A stretch of 64,000 bases of DNA. It comes from Conus ventricosus. Taxonomy: Eukaryota; Mollusca; Gastropoda; Neogastropoda; Conidae. The DNA is taken from positions 50,726,423-50,790,422 of the forward strand of contig CM031615.1 of the NCBI GenBank assembly GCA_018398815.1. The letters are read 5' to 3'. The notes beneath the pieces were generated by a model, which saw only the letters and a list, made by a program, of their open reading frames with translations, searched no databases and was not told the DNA's origin. Both the position numbers and the translations under genes were made by a program. Within the stretch, counting starts at the first letter, position 1. Each line of letters begins with the position of its first letter. Below, in pieces: positions 11,946-21,704 of the stretch.

Positions 11946-12436
11946 TATGAGCCTTGTGATTGTATGCTTCAGCTGTGTTTGTCGGTGGTTTATGTGTTTA
12001 CTGTTATCTATGGGGCTCTAGTTCAACTGTATCTGTGGCTCGGCTCGCCGTGTAGGTTCCCTGTTGGTGTTATATGCTGTTATCACCTACATCATTCTTC
12101 GTTTTGGAACGTCATTCATTCTGCGATATCTTGTGCGGATAGTTCCTTGGTGCACATTTGAGGTTTTGAATTACTATGTGTCGTATAATACTATGTTATT
12201 TCCTTGGTGCCGCCTCGGGTGGCGCTACGTAGGTTTATGTTGGTGATCGGTGTGTATGATTCGTCATGTTTATTTTTTGTTTTGTTTTTTTAAATATAAA
12301 TGTGTGAATGAATGAGAATAAAATTCGGATGAGTGATATTTGTTCAAAGATTTCTTATTTAGTTAGAAAAGGGGGGCGCTAGATAGGTCTATTTCTCTGT
12401 CTTTATACCCCAGTTCAAGTCTTAGCGAGCTTGACA

Positions 12437-12925
12437 GAGATGGACGTTCTCCATACAAAGGACGTTAATATTACTGAGGGAATCGTAGAGGTGGACGTTC
12501 TCCATACAAAGGATGTTAATATTACTGAGGGAATCGTAGAGGTGGACGTTCTCGGAACAAAGAACGTTAATATTACTGAGGGAATCGTAGAGGTGGACGT
12601 TCTCGGAACAAAGAACGTTAATATTTCTAAGGGAATCGTAGAGCTGGACGTTCTCGGAACAAAGAACGTTAATATTATTACTGAGGAAATCGTAGAGGTG
12701 GACGTTCTAGGAACAAAGAACGTTAATCTTATTAAGGGAGTCGTAGAGATAGACACTCTCCGTACAGTGGACGTTAATTTTATTGAGGGAATTGTAGAGA
12801 TAGACACTCTCCGTACAGTGGACGTTAATTTTATTGAGGGAATTGTAGAGGTTGACTTTCTCCGGACAAAGAACGTTCGTCTTACTGAGGGAGTCGTAGA
12901 GATGGACGTTCCCCGGACAAAGGAA
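12437..12925 (+). repeat. 51-bp codon-periodic minisatellite, second block (about 9.5 units)
   Basis: The unit is 51 bp, so all units share one reading frame. That frame is open for 168 codons and reads 17-residue repeats of the form VDVLGTKNVNITEGIVE with conservative variation (VNF, VNL; ID/VD; RTVD/RTKN). One unit has a 3-bp insertion (ATT), which keeps the frame. No signal peptide or known repeat domain is visible. It lies in the presumed 3' UTR of the sulfotransferase, so it may be non-coding, but the frame preservation is notable. Confidence 0.85.
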
Positions 12926-13150
12926 ACAAACGATTAATTTGATAGATAGGCATGGAAATGCTTTGACGAATACTAAAAACATTATAGGTAAAGTTGATCT
13001 GCCCTTTGTTCTCTCCAGAGTTTAGTTATAATTTTCCTTTATCTTCTCAATTGTCATATATTGAAATTGTCTGAAGATAAATTTCGATGGAAAATAAAAG
13101 TGTATTTTGAAAAAAAATCCTAATGATCTTCACAAGGCCATAACAACATT
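12926..13150. other. Unique spacer between minisatellite blocks, with AATAAA
   Basis: About 225 bp of AT-rich sequence unrelated to the repeat, containing AATAAA at about 13094. It may hold the polyadenylation signal of an upstream transcript; that is inference. Confidence 0.4.
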
Positions 13151-13815
13151 TTACTGAGGGAATCGTAGAGGTGGACGTTCTCCGGACAAAGAACGTTAAT
13201 CTTACTGAGGGAATTGTAGAGATGGACGTTCTTCAGACAGAGAACGTTGATTTTACTGAGGGAACGTAGAGGTGGACGTTCTCCGGATAAAACACATTAT
13301 TCTTACTGAGGGAATCGTAGAGATGGACGTTCTTCAGACAGAGAACGTTGATTTTACTGAGGGAACGTAGAGGTGGACGTTCTCCGGACAAAGAACGTTA
13401 ATCTTACTGAAGGAATTGTAGAGGTGGACGTTCTCCGGACAAAGAACGTTAATCTTACTGAGGGAATCGTAGAGGTGGACGTTCTCGGAACAAAGGACGC
13501 TTATCTTATTGAGGGAATCGTAGAGGTGGACGTTCTCCGGACAAAGGACGTTAGTCTTACTGAGGGAGTCGTAGAGGTGGACGTTCTCCGGACAAAGGAC
13601 GTCATCTTACTGGGGAAATCGTAGAGGTGAACGTTCTGTGGACAAAGGACGTTAGTCTTACTGGGGAAATCGCAGAGATGGATGTTCTCCAGACAAAGAA
13701 CGTTATTCTTACTGAGGAATTCGTTGGTGTGGACACTTCCAGCACAGGAAACGGCATTGGAGTCGTACAGAAAGACACTCTCCAGACATGGAACGTTAAT
13801 CCTAGTCTAAATACT
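13151..13815 (+). repeat. 51-bp minisatellite, third block (about 13 units)
   Basis: The unit is the same as at 12437-12925. Two units share a GGAACGTAGAGG variant that lacks two or three bases and shifts the frame, followed by TTCAGACAGAGAACGTTGATT. The repeated pairing of these variants suggests a higher-order duplication. The frame 13373-13624 is open over about five units (VDVLRTKDVSLTEGVVE type). Confidence 0.85.
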
Positions 13816-13984
13816 CTTTAAACTGAACGAGAAGATATGACAATACTGGAATAGAACGATTTGTTCTGATATTTTTCACGTTACATACTCACACCAAAGG
13901 CAACGACATGTCGTTGATTCCAAATAACTAAACAAGATACATTATTTTAAATGTAATCAATAGCTCACCGCAAAAAACACGCGG

Positions 13985-14052
13985 ACCAACGAATCACAAG
14001 TCAAAACACGTCGCATTTCAACCTCTTAGATCTTCTTCAGGCAAGATACAAA
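13985..14052 (-). repeat. Interspersed repeat with hammerhead-like core, copy 1
   Basis: The minus strand reads GCCTGAAGAAGATC, then TAAGAGGTTGAAATGCGACG. A closely related copy is at 18885-18940 and a noisy one at about 44115-44160. The CTGAAGA...GAAA arrangement around a short stem resembles the hammerhead core (CTGATGA...GAAA) but with A for the fifth base. Confidence 0.5.
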
Positions 14053-14082
14053 ACACCCCGAACAACGAAAATGAACGAGCGA

Positions 14083-14085
14083 GCG

Positions 14086-14142
<57 letters not shown>
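14083..14142. repeat. (GA)n microsatellite followed by a poly-G run
   Basis: CGAGCGAGC units pass into about 45 bp of GA repeats and 12 G residues. Confidence 0.95.
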
Positions 14143-14144
<2 letters not shown>

Positions 14145-15029
14145 TGTGACAGATGACATGGATTTTGTGCCTTTACGCACTCTCAGTTCAAGTCACTTCT
14201 TGAAAATGTTACATCTAATGAGATAATACTAAGCTGGTAGATTAAAAAGCTATATTGTGTGATTGATAAAATCATGCACCAATTTGAATGTAGGTATTTA
14301 GGCTCACTTTCATTTCTTGTGAGGATCTGACATCTGTAAAAAAAGAGTGCCTATGTAAATAATGTTTGTATGAAGATCATGAACTGTGGTTCTAGTGTTC
14401 AGCAGTGTGTCTTGTCGGACCACATGTCTATGAAATTTCAGGTGGTGGTGGTTATAAGGATTTTCATTCCGATTCTTCATCTCCATGGACTTACCTTCAA
14501 TGATTAACACTGATTATTTCTGCCTCCAGTGTAATTGTATATTAACACAACTGTACTTTGGAATTAAATAACATGTGGAATACGGTTCACGTGGTCTGAG
14601 AAATTGTTCCAGCGGCGAGTGGTGCTGATGTGGATGAGCTTTTCATACACCTCTGTTTTACAGCATGTTGTGTCTTTGTCACAAGGTCTGCGCCTTGAAT
14701 ACAGATTTCTTTTCAGAATTTCGTTTAACCGGGTAACGTCAAGAATTTGGACACGACTGCTTTTATTGACTTTATCATTCTGTAAAAGTAAATTACTTTA
14801 TTATTCCTAGATTGTTCTTTAAATAGACATTGAACTGACTCTTCGTCCTCGTACAACTTTTCGTGGCGTGTCACTGTGCTCCCCTATGATTATTCTGACT
14901 AATTATAGATGTAAGCTTTCAGATTTGTCTACCTGCGTTTATGTAGGATCGTCCTCTAAGTAGGAAGAAACTATAGCGAGAGCTTGAAAGCTGAGGGTCT
15001 TCAGAAGAAAATCACATGTTGTAAGTTGG

Positions 15030-16860
15030 GAAATTCAAATCTTATGTGGTTTACTTTTGTTCCTTCTCGACCAGATCCAGCGGGAACGCTTTCCGGCTGT
15101 CTCTGCCATTGCCTTCAGGGTTCTGGTCCTCTTCTTACCTGAAATCCTGTGCTGTTTCATGAGATCATGGCTGATGGGCCTACCAATCCTCTTGCTCCAA
15201 CTTCTATGGTGGAAAGCTGGGCCTGGAAGCTGGATTCCCTCAAGCTGCTCGTTAGACCGGCACACTTCTTGTAGAGGTGCGCTTGCTCTACTCGGCTTTC
15301 GTATGGCACAGTGAGTTCAATCAGAATCCTTTGTTTTGATGAACCTCAGTAAAGAACAATATCTGATATCCTGCCACTCTTCCTGATTATCTCTGGATGG
15401 TTTTCTCATTCTGAAAGATCTACTTTGCATTCCCAGTCATTTGCTACATTCCTTAAACCTTGTTTCCATGCTCTTTATATCACAGCTGTTCTAGACCATG
15501 ATTTGTGGCCTCCTGCCGTGTAGAACTTTGTTGCTAGAGCTTCTGGTGGCGTAGAGCTTCCTCCAGCAGTGTTAACCGCACGTGCCATCTTCTTGAGCAC
15601 TTGATTGTGCCTCCATGTGTATGTTCCCAGCATTAGTGTTGCTTTGCATGAACTGAGGACATGTTCCACTGTTTGATTGTCGTGACAGAGTGGACACGTC
15701 AGTTATCTGATTTCCCCCATTTGACCAAGTTTTAATTCCAGGGCACGAGGTCATGTACAAATCTGAAGATGAAGCTGGCTGTAAGAGGTGCCATGTGCCA
15801 TATATCATTCCAGGTGAGACTTCTTTGCAGTGCGTTTTCCCACGTAGTCCACTGTCCTTGTTGGCCTTGCTGGACTGCTTTCTGGATTCTCTTGGCATCC
15901 TCTTCTTTCGTCAGCTCCTCTATTATTATGTCTCTCTTTGCTTTCCCATTTGCTTTTGCCCACCATTTGATATCTGTTGATCCCAGACCATGTCTGTTGG
16001 TCTATGTCTGCCTGTTATTTCCCTGATCTTTGAGGTTTTTCTTTGCCACATCTACTGCCTTACGAACTTTCCATTTTCTGTCAGTCTTTAGTTTTGGTCA
16101 GACTAATCAGACAACTTTCTTTTGGAGTCTGCGAGCATGGTTAGTAACTTTGCTTTACACACTTTGATTCCTCGGGGATCGATTTTAGATAGAGCTTCAC
16201 CTTTGCTTGGCGGCAGTAGAGTGCGACATCGGCGGGACCTGGTGGGAACCTAGTCTCGACTGATTCCACAGTGCTAGTGCTGATATCGTATGATTATCAG
16301 AAGAGACGACAGAAGCTTCGGGATCAGCATGAACTGCCAACACCAGACCTTGTGTTTGCCAGGGACCCCACAGTGGTGTATTATCTGCGGGCGTTCTCCT
16401 GCCATTTGCTTGGTTTCCTGCCCCCTCATTTGCGTCATTCAAGGAGTCATCATACCACCTTTCAAGGCTGGTAACTGTTTCGTCTGTTACAGTTGGAATG
16501 GTTTGGTTAGCTACTGTCATTCAACTGTTTTTGCCATTTGTTCCTTTCCGCAGGAAGGGGCTTCTTGATTTCTTTGGCTTGAAATTTTATCCTGGATTAA
16601 GCAACTAATTTGAGTGATTGCTTAAACCCCTGTTGTATTGTCCATGAACGCATTTAGAGAGGACATTTGCCATTCGTTCCCAAGATCTGCTGGACCCGTA
16701 CAATTCAGGGCAGCTTTCAAAGTGACCTCCATTGTCCACTTAAACAGGATTGGAGAAACCGCACAGTTAACTGCTACACCAATTTCGAGGTTGATCCAGT
16801 CTGTTGTGTGTCCTTTCATGGAGAACCCTAATTGAGAAGCATTTCTCCTTTATTATATCA
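15030..16860 (-). pseudogene. LINE reverse transcriptase remnant (C-terminal half), minus strand
   Basis: Reading the minus strand from high to low coordinates, fragments appear in the order expected for a non-LTR retrotransposon. About 16819-16622 gives WINLEIGVAVNCAVSPILF, then NAFMDNTT, an RT palm region in which the catalytic D-D pair is altered (MDN). About 16500-16440 gives PTVTDETVTSLERWYDDSL. About 15669-15540 gives EHVLSSCKATLMLGTYTWRH, the C-terminal block. About 15265-15035 is a basic tail. Frames change several times and stops intervene, so the copy is dead. RT fingers, endonuclease and ORF1 are missing; the 5' side ends in microsatellites at about 16.9-17.5 kb. The LINE clade is not determined. 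Confidence 0.8.
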
Positions 16861-17560
<700 letters not shown>

Positions 17561-18235
17561 ACATAATCTAATTTTCGCCATCCAGCAAAAATGTTTGTGT
17601 TCACGCAATCATGAGGTATCTCTCCGCACGTACTGCGTTGGAACTGCAGAGACAAATCAATAAAATGCAAAAGCAAATAAGCATCGCAAATCAGAACCAG
17701 AGATGGCAGAGAGAAAATTAGATTGCTGTGGAATTTTCCGATTCCTTCAACAACACGAATACGGACTAGTTAATATATGTCACACACAACATATACAAAA
17801 CCATGAGGCTTACCACATGTAGTACATATCGCAAAACATATATAAATAAACATTAACCTAACCAGCTTGTCAAACCTTGCTGACTGTAAAACATAGAATT
17901 ATTCAAAGGCATACTCAAAGATACAGTGATAGAAAGGACTAATAACAGAAGCTATTAACTTTGATGGCACCAAACACGCCAGAAGGACCACTAAGAAATA
18001 GGGTAGATCAATCGCACGTTTACAATTACCTTTAAAGAAAGGTTGCTTCAGGCCTTGATAACACGATGTTGTTTCTAGGTGAAGGACGTAAATGTACAGA
18101 GGCCGACACAATTAACAGCAATGAGTGTTTTTACATTGTGTCTTCTAATGTCTGTCAATAGACAGTGGATAGATAATTATTTTACAATGTAGCCGAGGGG
18201 GAAATCAAGGCTGAGCCAACAACTCCATCGTTACA
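17561..18235. other. No recognisable feature
   Basis: AT-rich sequence without long frames, repeats or family signatures on either strand. Confidence 0.5.
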
Positions 18236-18249
18236 TTAATGACGTGGCA

Positions 18250-18385
18250 GAAATTCAAAACCAAATGAAAACATGGCAAAGATTCAAAACCAAATGAAAA
18301 CGGTGGCAAAGATTCAAAACCAAATGAAAACATGGCAAAGATTCAAAACCAAATGAAAACATGGCAAAGATTCAAAAAGAAATAA
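18250..18385. repeat. 29-bp tandem repeat, about 4.5 copies
   Basis: The unit ATGGCAAAGATTCAAAACCA AATGAAAAC is repeated head to tail from about 18265 with one GG insertion, and ends in a diverged unit. No spacers, so it is not a CRISPR-type array. Confidence 0.9.
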
Positions 18386-18437
18386 AAAAGAAGGGGATGA
18401 TGGCGGCGGAGAAAGAAAGAAAACGTAAAAGCAAAAT

Positions 18438-18443
18438 CAGGGG

Positions 18444-18477
<34 letters not shown>
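18438..18477. repeat. Poly-G tract
   Basis: About 38 consecutive G with one A near the start; potentially quadruplex-forming. Confidence 0.9.
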
Positions 18478-18837
18478 GATCATCAGTATGAAATTCTTCA
18501 CTAGAAGACTGTGAAGATCATAGTAATCCGTTCTCTAGACAGAACCATTCATATCGCCTGCTCCGATGCCTTTCGTCTGCTGATTCCGACTCCTCAGCGA
18601 GACACGGCTGACAGTGTCTGTGCTCCCTTGACGTCAAATGGAGGTGCACCACAGTCCATAATTCTGTGGTATTCTCACCACCAAGGGTTAAAAACAGAAT
18701 CCAACAGCACCGCAAAGCAGCCAGCAAAGGGTAGAAGAGTAAAACGAAAAGAAGTACAGTGAGGAAATCAGTTGCTGAAAAACTAAAATCATCATCTAAA
18801 TACTATTAAAGGGCTGTTTACATAAATTCTGCCAAAA

Positions 18838-19154
18838 TTTAGAAATAGAGTTTGTTTCTTACCGCCAATGACATTGACAAACAAAGCACATGACAAGACA
18901 CGATGCATTTCAACCACTTGGGTCTTCTTCAGGCGAAAAAATAAATCACATTTAACATTTGGGACAGCACAAACAAAGAACGAAAAACGAAAAAAAAGGA
19001 AGAGAATGAAAAATGACTCATCTGTTGTTGTCCATGTGGTGGGGAGAATAGCCGGTAGGCGGAAATGACATGGGGGATTATGGGAGAGGAAAAGGAGGGG
19101 GGGGGGGGGGGAGGGTTGCGTAGGGGGAGGTGTGTGTGTGTGATATGATAGGGT
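18838..19154. repeat. Interspersed repeat, left part, split by the Polinton
   Basis: The segment 18838-19154 has a noisy inverted copy at about 43915-44215. In that copy this sequence continues directly into the counterpart of 34460 onward. The Polinton is therefore inserted into a repeat of at least 2 kb. The segment holds a hammerhead-like core (minus strand, around 18915-18945) and a poly-G run (19098-19111). Confidence 0.75.
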
Positions 19155-19241
19155 AGAGAACAGTATAATGCCGGCATTAGCTCAACCGCCCTCAACCAGT
19201 TTCGGGCGGTTGACTCTAATGCCGGCATTATACTGTTCTCT
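19155..19241. repeat. Terminal palindrome (hairpin) of the Polinton, left
   Basis: The outer arms 19155-19180 and 19216-19241 are perfect 26-nt complements. The inner arms 19182-19191 and 19204-19213 are perfect 10-nt complements (TCAACCGCCC / GGGCGGTTGA), leaving a 12-nt loop. The motif AATGCCGGCATT, itself palindromic, occurs once in each arm. Confidence 0.95.
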
Positions 19242-19525
19242 GACAAGTAAGACTTTAATAACCAAAAAAATAACGATTTTTTACAAACAAACAACTGTGT
19301 AGGATTGTCTGTTTTCAATACTAATTTACTAAACTTTTCAGATTTTAGTTTTTGCTTAATCCTGTGTTTTTCCTGATCATTTTCAATAACATCATTTTCG
19401 CGCATACATTCATCAAATGCATCTCTGTCTTTCATGTGAAATAAAACTACAGTCTTTAACTGTTCCCTAAAGTCTTTTAAAACTGAGTTATATTTTTGAC
19501 ATAAAATCCACACACTTATCCCAGC
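19236..19525 (-). pseudogene. Packaging ATPase C-terminal fragment inside the left TIR
   Basis: The minus strand encodes VWILCQKYNSVLKDFREQLK and continues through HMKDRDAFDECMREND to KKSLFF, closely matching the C-terminus of the full ATPase at 33.7-34.36 kb on the opposite strand. It has no Walker motifs and starts at the inner edge of the TIR, so it cannot encode a functional enzyme. An extra T near the end changes the frame relative to the right copy and removes the stop. Confidence 0.85.
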
Positions 19526-19854
19526 TAGTTTCTACCTACATTATATCTTTATAAGTTTACAAAACTTTGCATAACAGACAGACAGACACGAGGCAGTGGC
19601 GGGGCTATAGAGACCCGTCATTAGGCTGACACCCGATCACTTAATTTATGCTCTTCTATGCTAGGGTCTTACGACTTGGCACAGACAAGAGGTCTTCGTT
19701 CACACAGAACACAGCACACAGTCAATTAGTTGTTAATGCCAACAACCAAACAATGCCACATACCTTCTTCACCTCCAGTCGGCTGCCACACCGGCGTGGG
19801 TTTTTAGAGCAGCATGTATCTTTGGTGTCAACACGATGGCTTGTGTAATAGAAA
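19526..19854. other. Polinton left arm, unassigned
   Basis: About 330 bp inside the left TIR with no convincing reading frame. The AGACAGACAGACACGAGGCA word at about 19575 is a short TAGACA-type low-complexity run. Confidence 0.4.
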
Positions 19855-19894
19855 TTGTCAGATTTGCGAGTTCTGGATATTTTTCAAAGAGTTC

Positions 19895-20225
19895 TGACGT
19901 CTTTCTCAGTTTATTTTTGCCATCTTTGAAGAAGAGAAGAAAAGTGGAAAGCACAAGGAAAAATGGGATGAGTGGCTGAGAGAACATATTGGAATCTCTC
20001 CTTCATACTCTCACAAACTGAGGGAGATAGCCTCTTTGTTGAAACCATATTTTCAAAGGTTTTCTACCGTTGGACTATCTTTCTTTGAAATCTACTCAAT
20101 GAGAAAAGAATTAAAGGCAATGTTTTTGAGTAGTGAGGAGATAAGAAACTATTGGGCTACCCCCACACAACAACCAATGTGTCTTGATCCGCAATCCTCA
20201 CAAGACCAACGAAGCGTGTCTACAG
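19895..20225 (+). pseudogene. Unrecognised gene fragment in the Polinton left arm (helix-rich, HTH-like)
   Basis: An open + frame encodes a hydrophilic lead (FEEEKKSGKHKEKWDEWLRE), then HIGISPSYSHKLREIASLL and a further helical stretch ending EEIRNYWATP before it runs into tandem repeats and a stop at about 20228. The ISPSYSHKLREIASLL segment has the look of a helix-turn-helix (small-x-S-x-x-x-KLR). Codon-like composition and the absence of stops over about 110 codons favour real coding sequence. There is no plausible ATG at the 5' side but a CTTTCTCAG acceptor-like site at about 19908, so it may be an exon captured from a host gene. I cannot name the family. Confidence 0.45.
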
Positions 20226-20402
20226 GCTAAAGAGACGCCAGCACTCCAACCATGGTCGGTCAAAGGTCATGATAGCAATCCTCACAAGACTAACCAAGCG
20301 CGTTTACCAGCGCTCCAGCCATGGTCGGTCAAAGGTCATGAGAGGGAGGGGAAAAACCCTTGTCAGCGCTCCAGCCATGGTCGGACAAAGGTTACCTGCT
20401 GA
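20184..20402. repeat. About 85-bp tandem repeat, about 2.6 copies
   Basis: CAATCCTCACAAGACCAACG, then CCAGCGCTCCAGCCATGGTC and GGTCAAAGGTCATGA, recurs at about 20190, 20276 and (partial) 20360. It overlaps the 3' end of the fragment at 19895-20225. Confidence 0.85.
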
Positions 20403-20734
20403 CACTTCGATTCCATGACTTTGTATATAATGAAAATGACTTTTTTTGCTGTTGTGGCTTCGCTGCTTTGCTGCTGTGGTTACCTGCTTCATCTTCATCC
20501 GCTTCGCCGTTTTGCTGCTTAAAGGCTGTCTCAGACGGCCGCCGATAGAACTTAAACAGATCCTGTGATTATTGATTCAGGACTCTGATAAGGGCTTTTG
20601 GCGGCTGTCTCAAATTTACGTCGTTCAAGTGTGAACCACAGAAAGCCTCTTTTACATTTCCCCTGCAAGCACCATCCCGTCTATTGTGTGAATGATTCTC
20701 GTGTGTGTGTGTGTGTGTGTGACACTTGACACCT

Positions 20735-21005
20735 TCACCCTAAGTCACCCCAAGTCACCCCAAGTTCTTAATTAAGTTCTTAATCAAGTTACCCCAAGTT
20801 CTTAATCAAGTTCTTAATCAAGTTCTTAATCAAGTTCTTAATTAAGTTCCTCTAAGTTTCTACTTAAGTCACCTCAAGTTCTTAATACGTTCTTGATCAA
20901 GTCACCTCAAGTTCTTAACTTAAGTCACCTCAAGATTGTAATTAAGTCATCCTCTAAGTACAACCAAGTTCTTATTCAATCAACTTATAATTATTTTTAA
21001 GTTCT
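20735..21005. repeat. Degenerate AAGTTCTTAATC satellite in the Polinton
   Basis: Units of 12-16 bp (AAGTTCTTAATCAAGT, with AAGTCACCCC and AAGTCACCTC variants) repeat for about 270 bp. A short (GT)10 precedes them at 20700-20720. Such A+T satellites commonly separate gene blocks in Polintons. No gene is seen between 20403 and 21012. Confidence 0.85.
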
Positions 21006-21012
21006 TAAAGTA

Positions 21013-21210
21013 TTATTGCATCTGAAATGGATCAAAATGATCTTTTGTTGTTGGCGGTTTTGGCATGCTTTTTTGTTCGGCTTCTGTATTTAGTGGTTGA
21101 GATTTTTTTGACTGCTTTGGTTTTTGCTGTCGTTGTTTATATATTTTATAACCGTAATAACTGCCCCCAGCAGCAATGGCGCTCAAAATGACAACTGTTT
21201 TTAAGTTCAA
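21013..21210 (-). CDS. Small single-pass membrane protein, Polinton-associated
   Basis: A 65-residue frame has an N-terminal hydrophobic helix (about residues 5-20, VVILSAIAAGGSYYGYKIY), then a highly basic Gln/Lys-rich stretch (KQRQQKPKQSKKS) and a short acidic end. It is intact. Short membrane proteins of this kind are usual in Polinton structural gene blocks, but I recognise no named family. It lies just downstream of 21246-21625 on the same strand. Confidence 0.55.
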   Translation of the reverse strand: MNLKTVVILSAIAAGGSYYGYKIYKQRQQKPKQSKKSQPLNTEAEQKSMPKPPTTKDHFDPFQMQ

Positions 21211-21245
21211 TATTCCATGAAGACTTTGGTGTTGTAGGCCTTGAA

Positions 21246-21478
21246 TCAGCTTGTTCTGGTGTTTTTTATAGCTGGCATTGAAACAACTGCTGGCATTGGC
21301 GGTGTTATGTTTTCATTATGAGTTATATTCTGTGATTGTAACATTAATTTTTTTTGTTTGTTCCACTCTACTAATCTTTTTCCTGCTGCAACACGCCCAG
21401 GATTAGGAGGCTTTTTACTGGTCACTTTCTCCACCTGATTCGGTGTTTTCTGATTCTGCTGTTTTTTCTGGCTCGGTC
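21246..21478 (-). pseudogene. Small basic Polinton protein with probable frameshift near the start
   Basis: The minus-strand frame to 21246 contains KKPPNPGRVAAGKRLVEWNK, a basic pattern typical of small core-like proteins in Polinton/adintovirus gene sets. The first in-frame ATG upstream (about 21478) lies in a different frame, separated by a run of A, so a single homopolymer indel near the N-terminus is likely. The C-terminal half is enriched in Asn, Gln and Met. Function unknown. Confidence 0.5.
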
Positions 21479-21479
21479 A

Positions 21480-21630
21480 TTTTTAAGGGAAACAAAATCT
21501 ATATGATTAAAAGTAATTAATCCCATGATTAGCGGCGATAATAATGTTCCAAATCTGTAATACAGATCACATCCTAGAGACTCTAATGACTTTGTTAAAA
21601 CTGGATCCTGTGTTAAATCATGCATAAAAT
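21480..21630 (-). CDS. Short hydrophobic frame, Polinton-associated, uncertain
   Basis: A minus-strand frame beginning MHDLTQDPVLTK at about 21625 contains a hydrophobic segment (FGTLLSPLIMGLITFNHIDF) and then runs into the start of the basic protein in another frame. It could be a small membrane protein of about 45 residues that overlaps the next gene. Weakly supported. Confidence 0.35.
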
Positions 21631-21704
21631 CTTGTTCAGAATCAAGGGCGCAAATCTACTAACTAGTTTAGTGTACAAACTAAGAACCGTTTGGCCGACG
21701 CTTT

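Larger units (their letters stand above)
10486..12436. mobile_element. Solo LTR-like insertion, 1,951 bp, 5-bp target duplication
   Basis: The insert starts TGTCACGGCAG and ends GCGAGCTTGACA, so its ends are TG...CA with a 5-bp inverted TGTCA/TGACA. It is flanked by identical GAGAT at 10481-10485 and 12437-12441. Removing the insert and one GAGAT restores a normal 51-bp repeat unit in register, which fixes the boundaries to the base. There is no long ORF. The insert contains two internal tandem arrays and a late AATAAA at 12312. TG...CA ends plus 5-bp duplication are typical of Gypsy and BEL/Pao LTR elements, so a solo LTR is the best reading; a non-autonomous DNA element is the alternative. 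Confidence 0.75.
13816..15030. other. Non-coding region with interspersed-repeat fragment
   Basis: It contains a fragment (13985-14052) related to 18875-18980 and the (GA)n tract at 14080-14130. The rest shows no recognisable gene on either strand. Confidence 0.5.
19155..19525. repeat. Polinton left terminal inverted repeat
   Basis: It matches the reverse complement of 34088-34459 up to GCTGGGATAAG, where similarity stops abruptly. The outer 87 bp form a palindrome. The inner about 285 bp encode the C-terminal part of the packaging ATPase on the minus strand, so the repeat contains coding sequence. Confidence 0.9.

Noticed and set aside
18250..18385. Possible CRISPR-like array
   Set aside because: The 29-bp units abut without spacers and the context is eukaryotic; it is a plain tandem repeat.
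20700..20720. The short (GT)10 as a Polinton replication or regulatory site
   Set aside because: Such dinucleotide runs are scattered throughout the window; nothing ties this one to the element.
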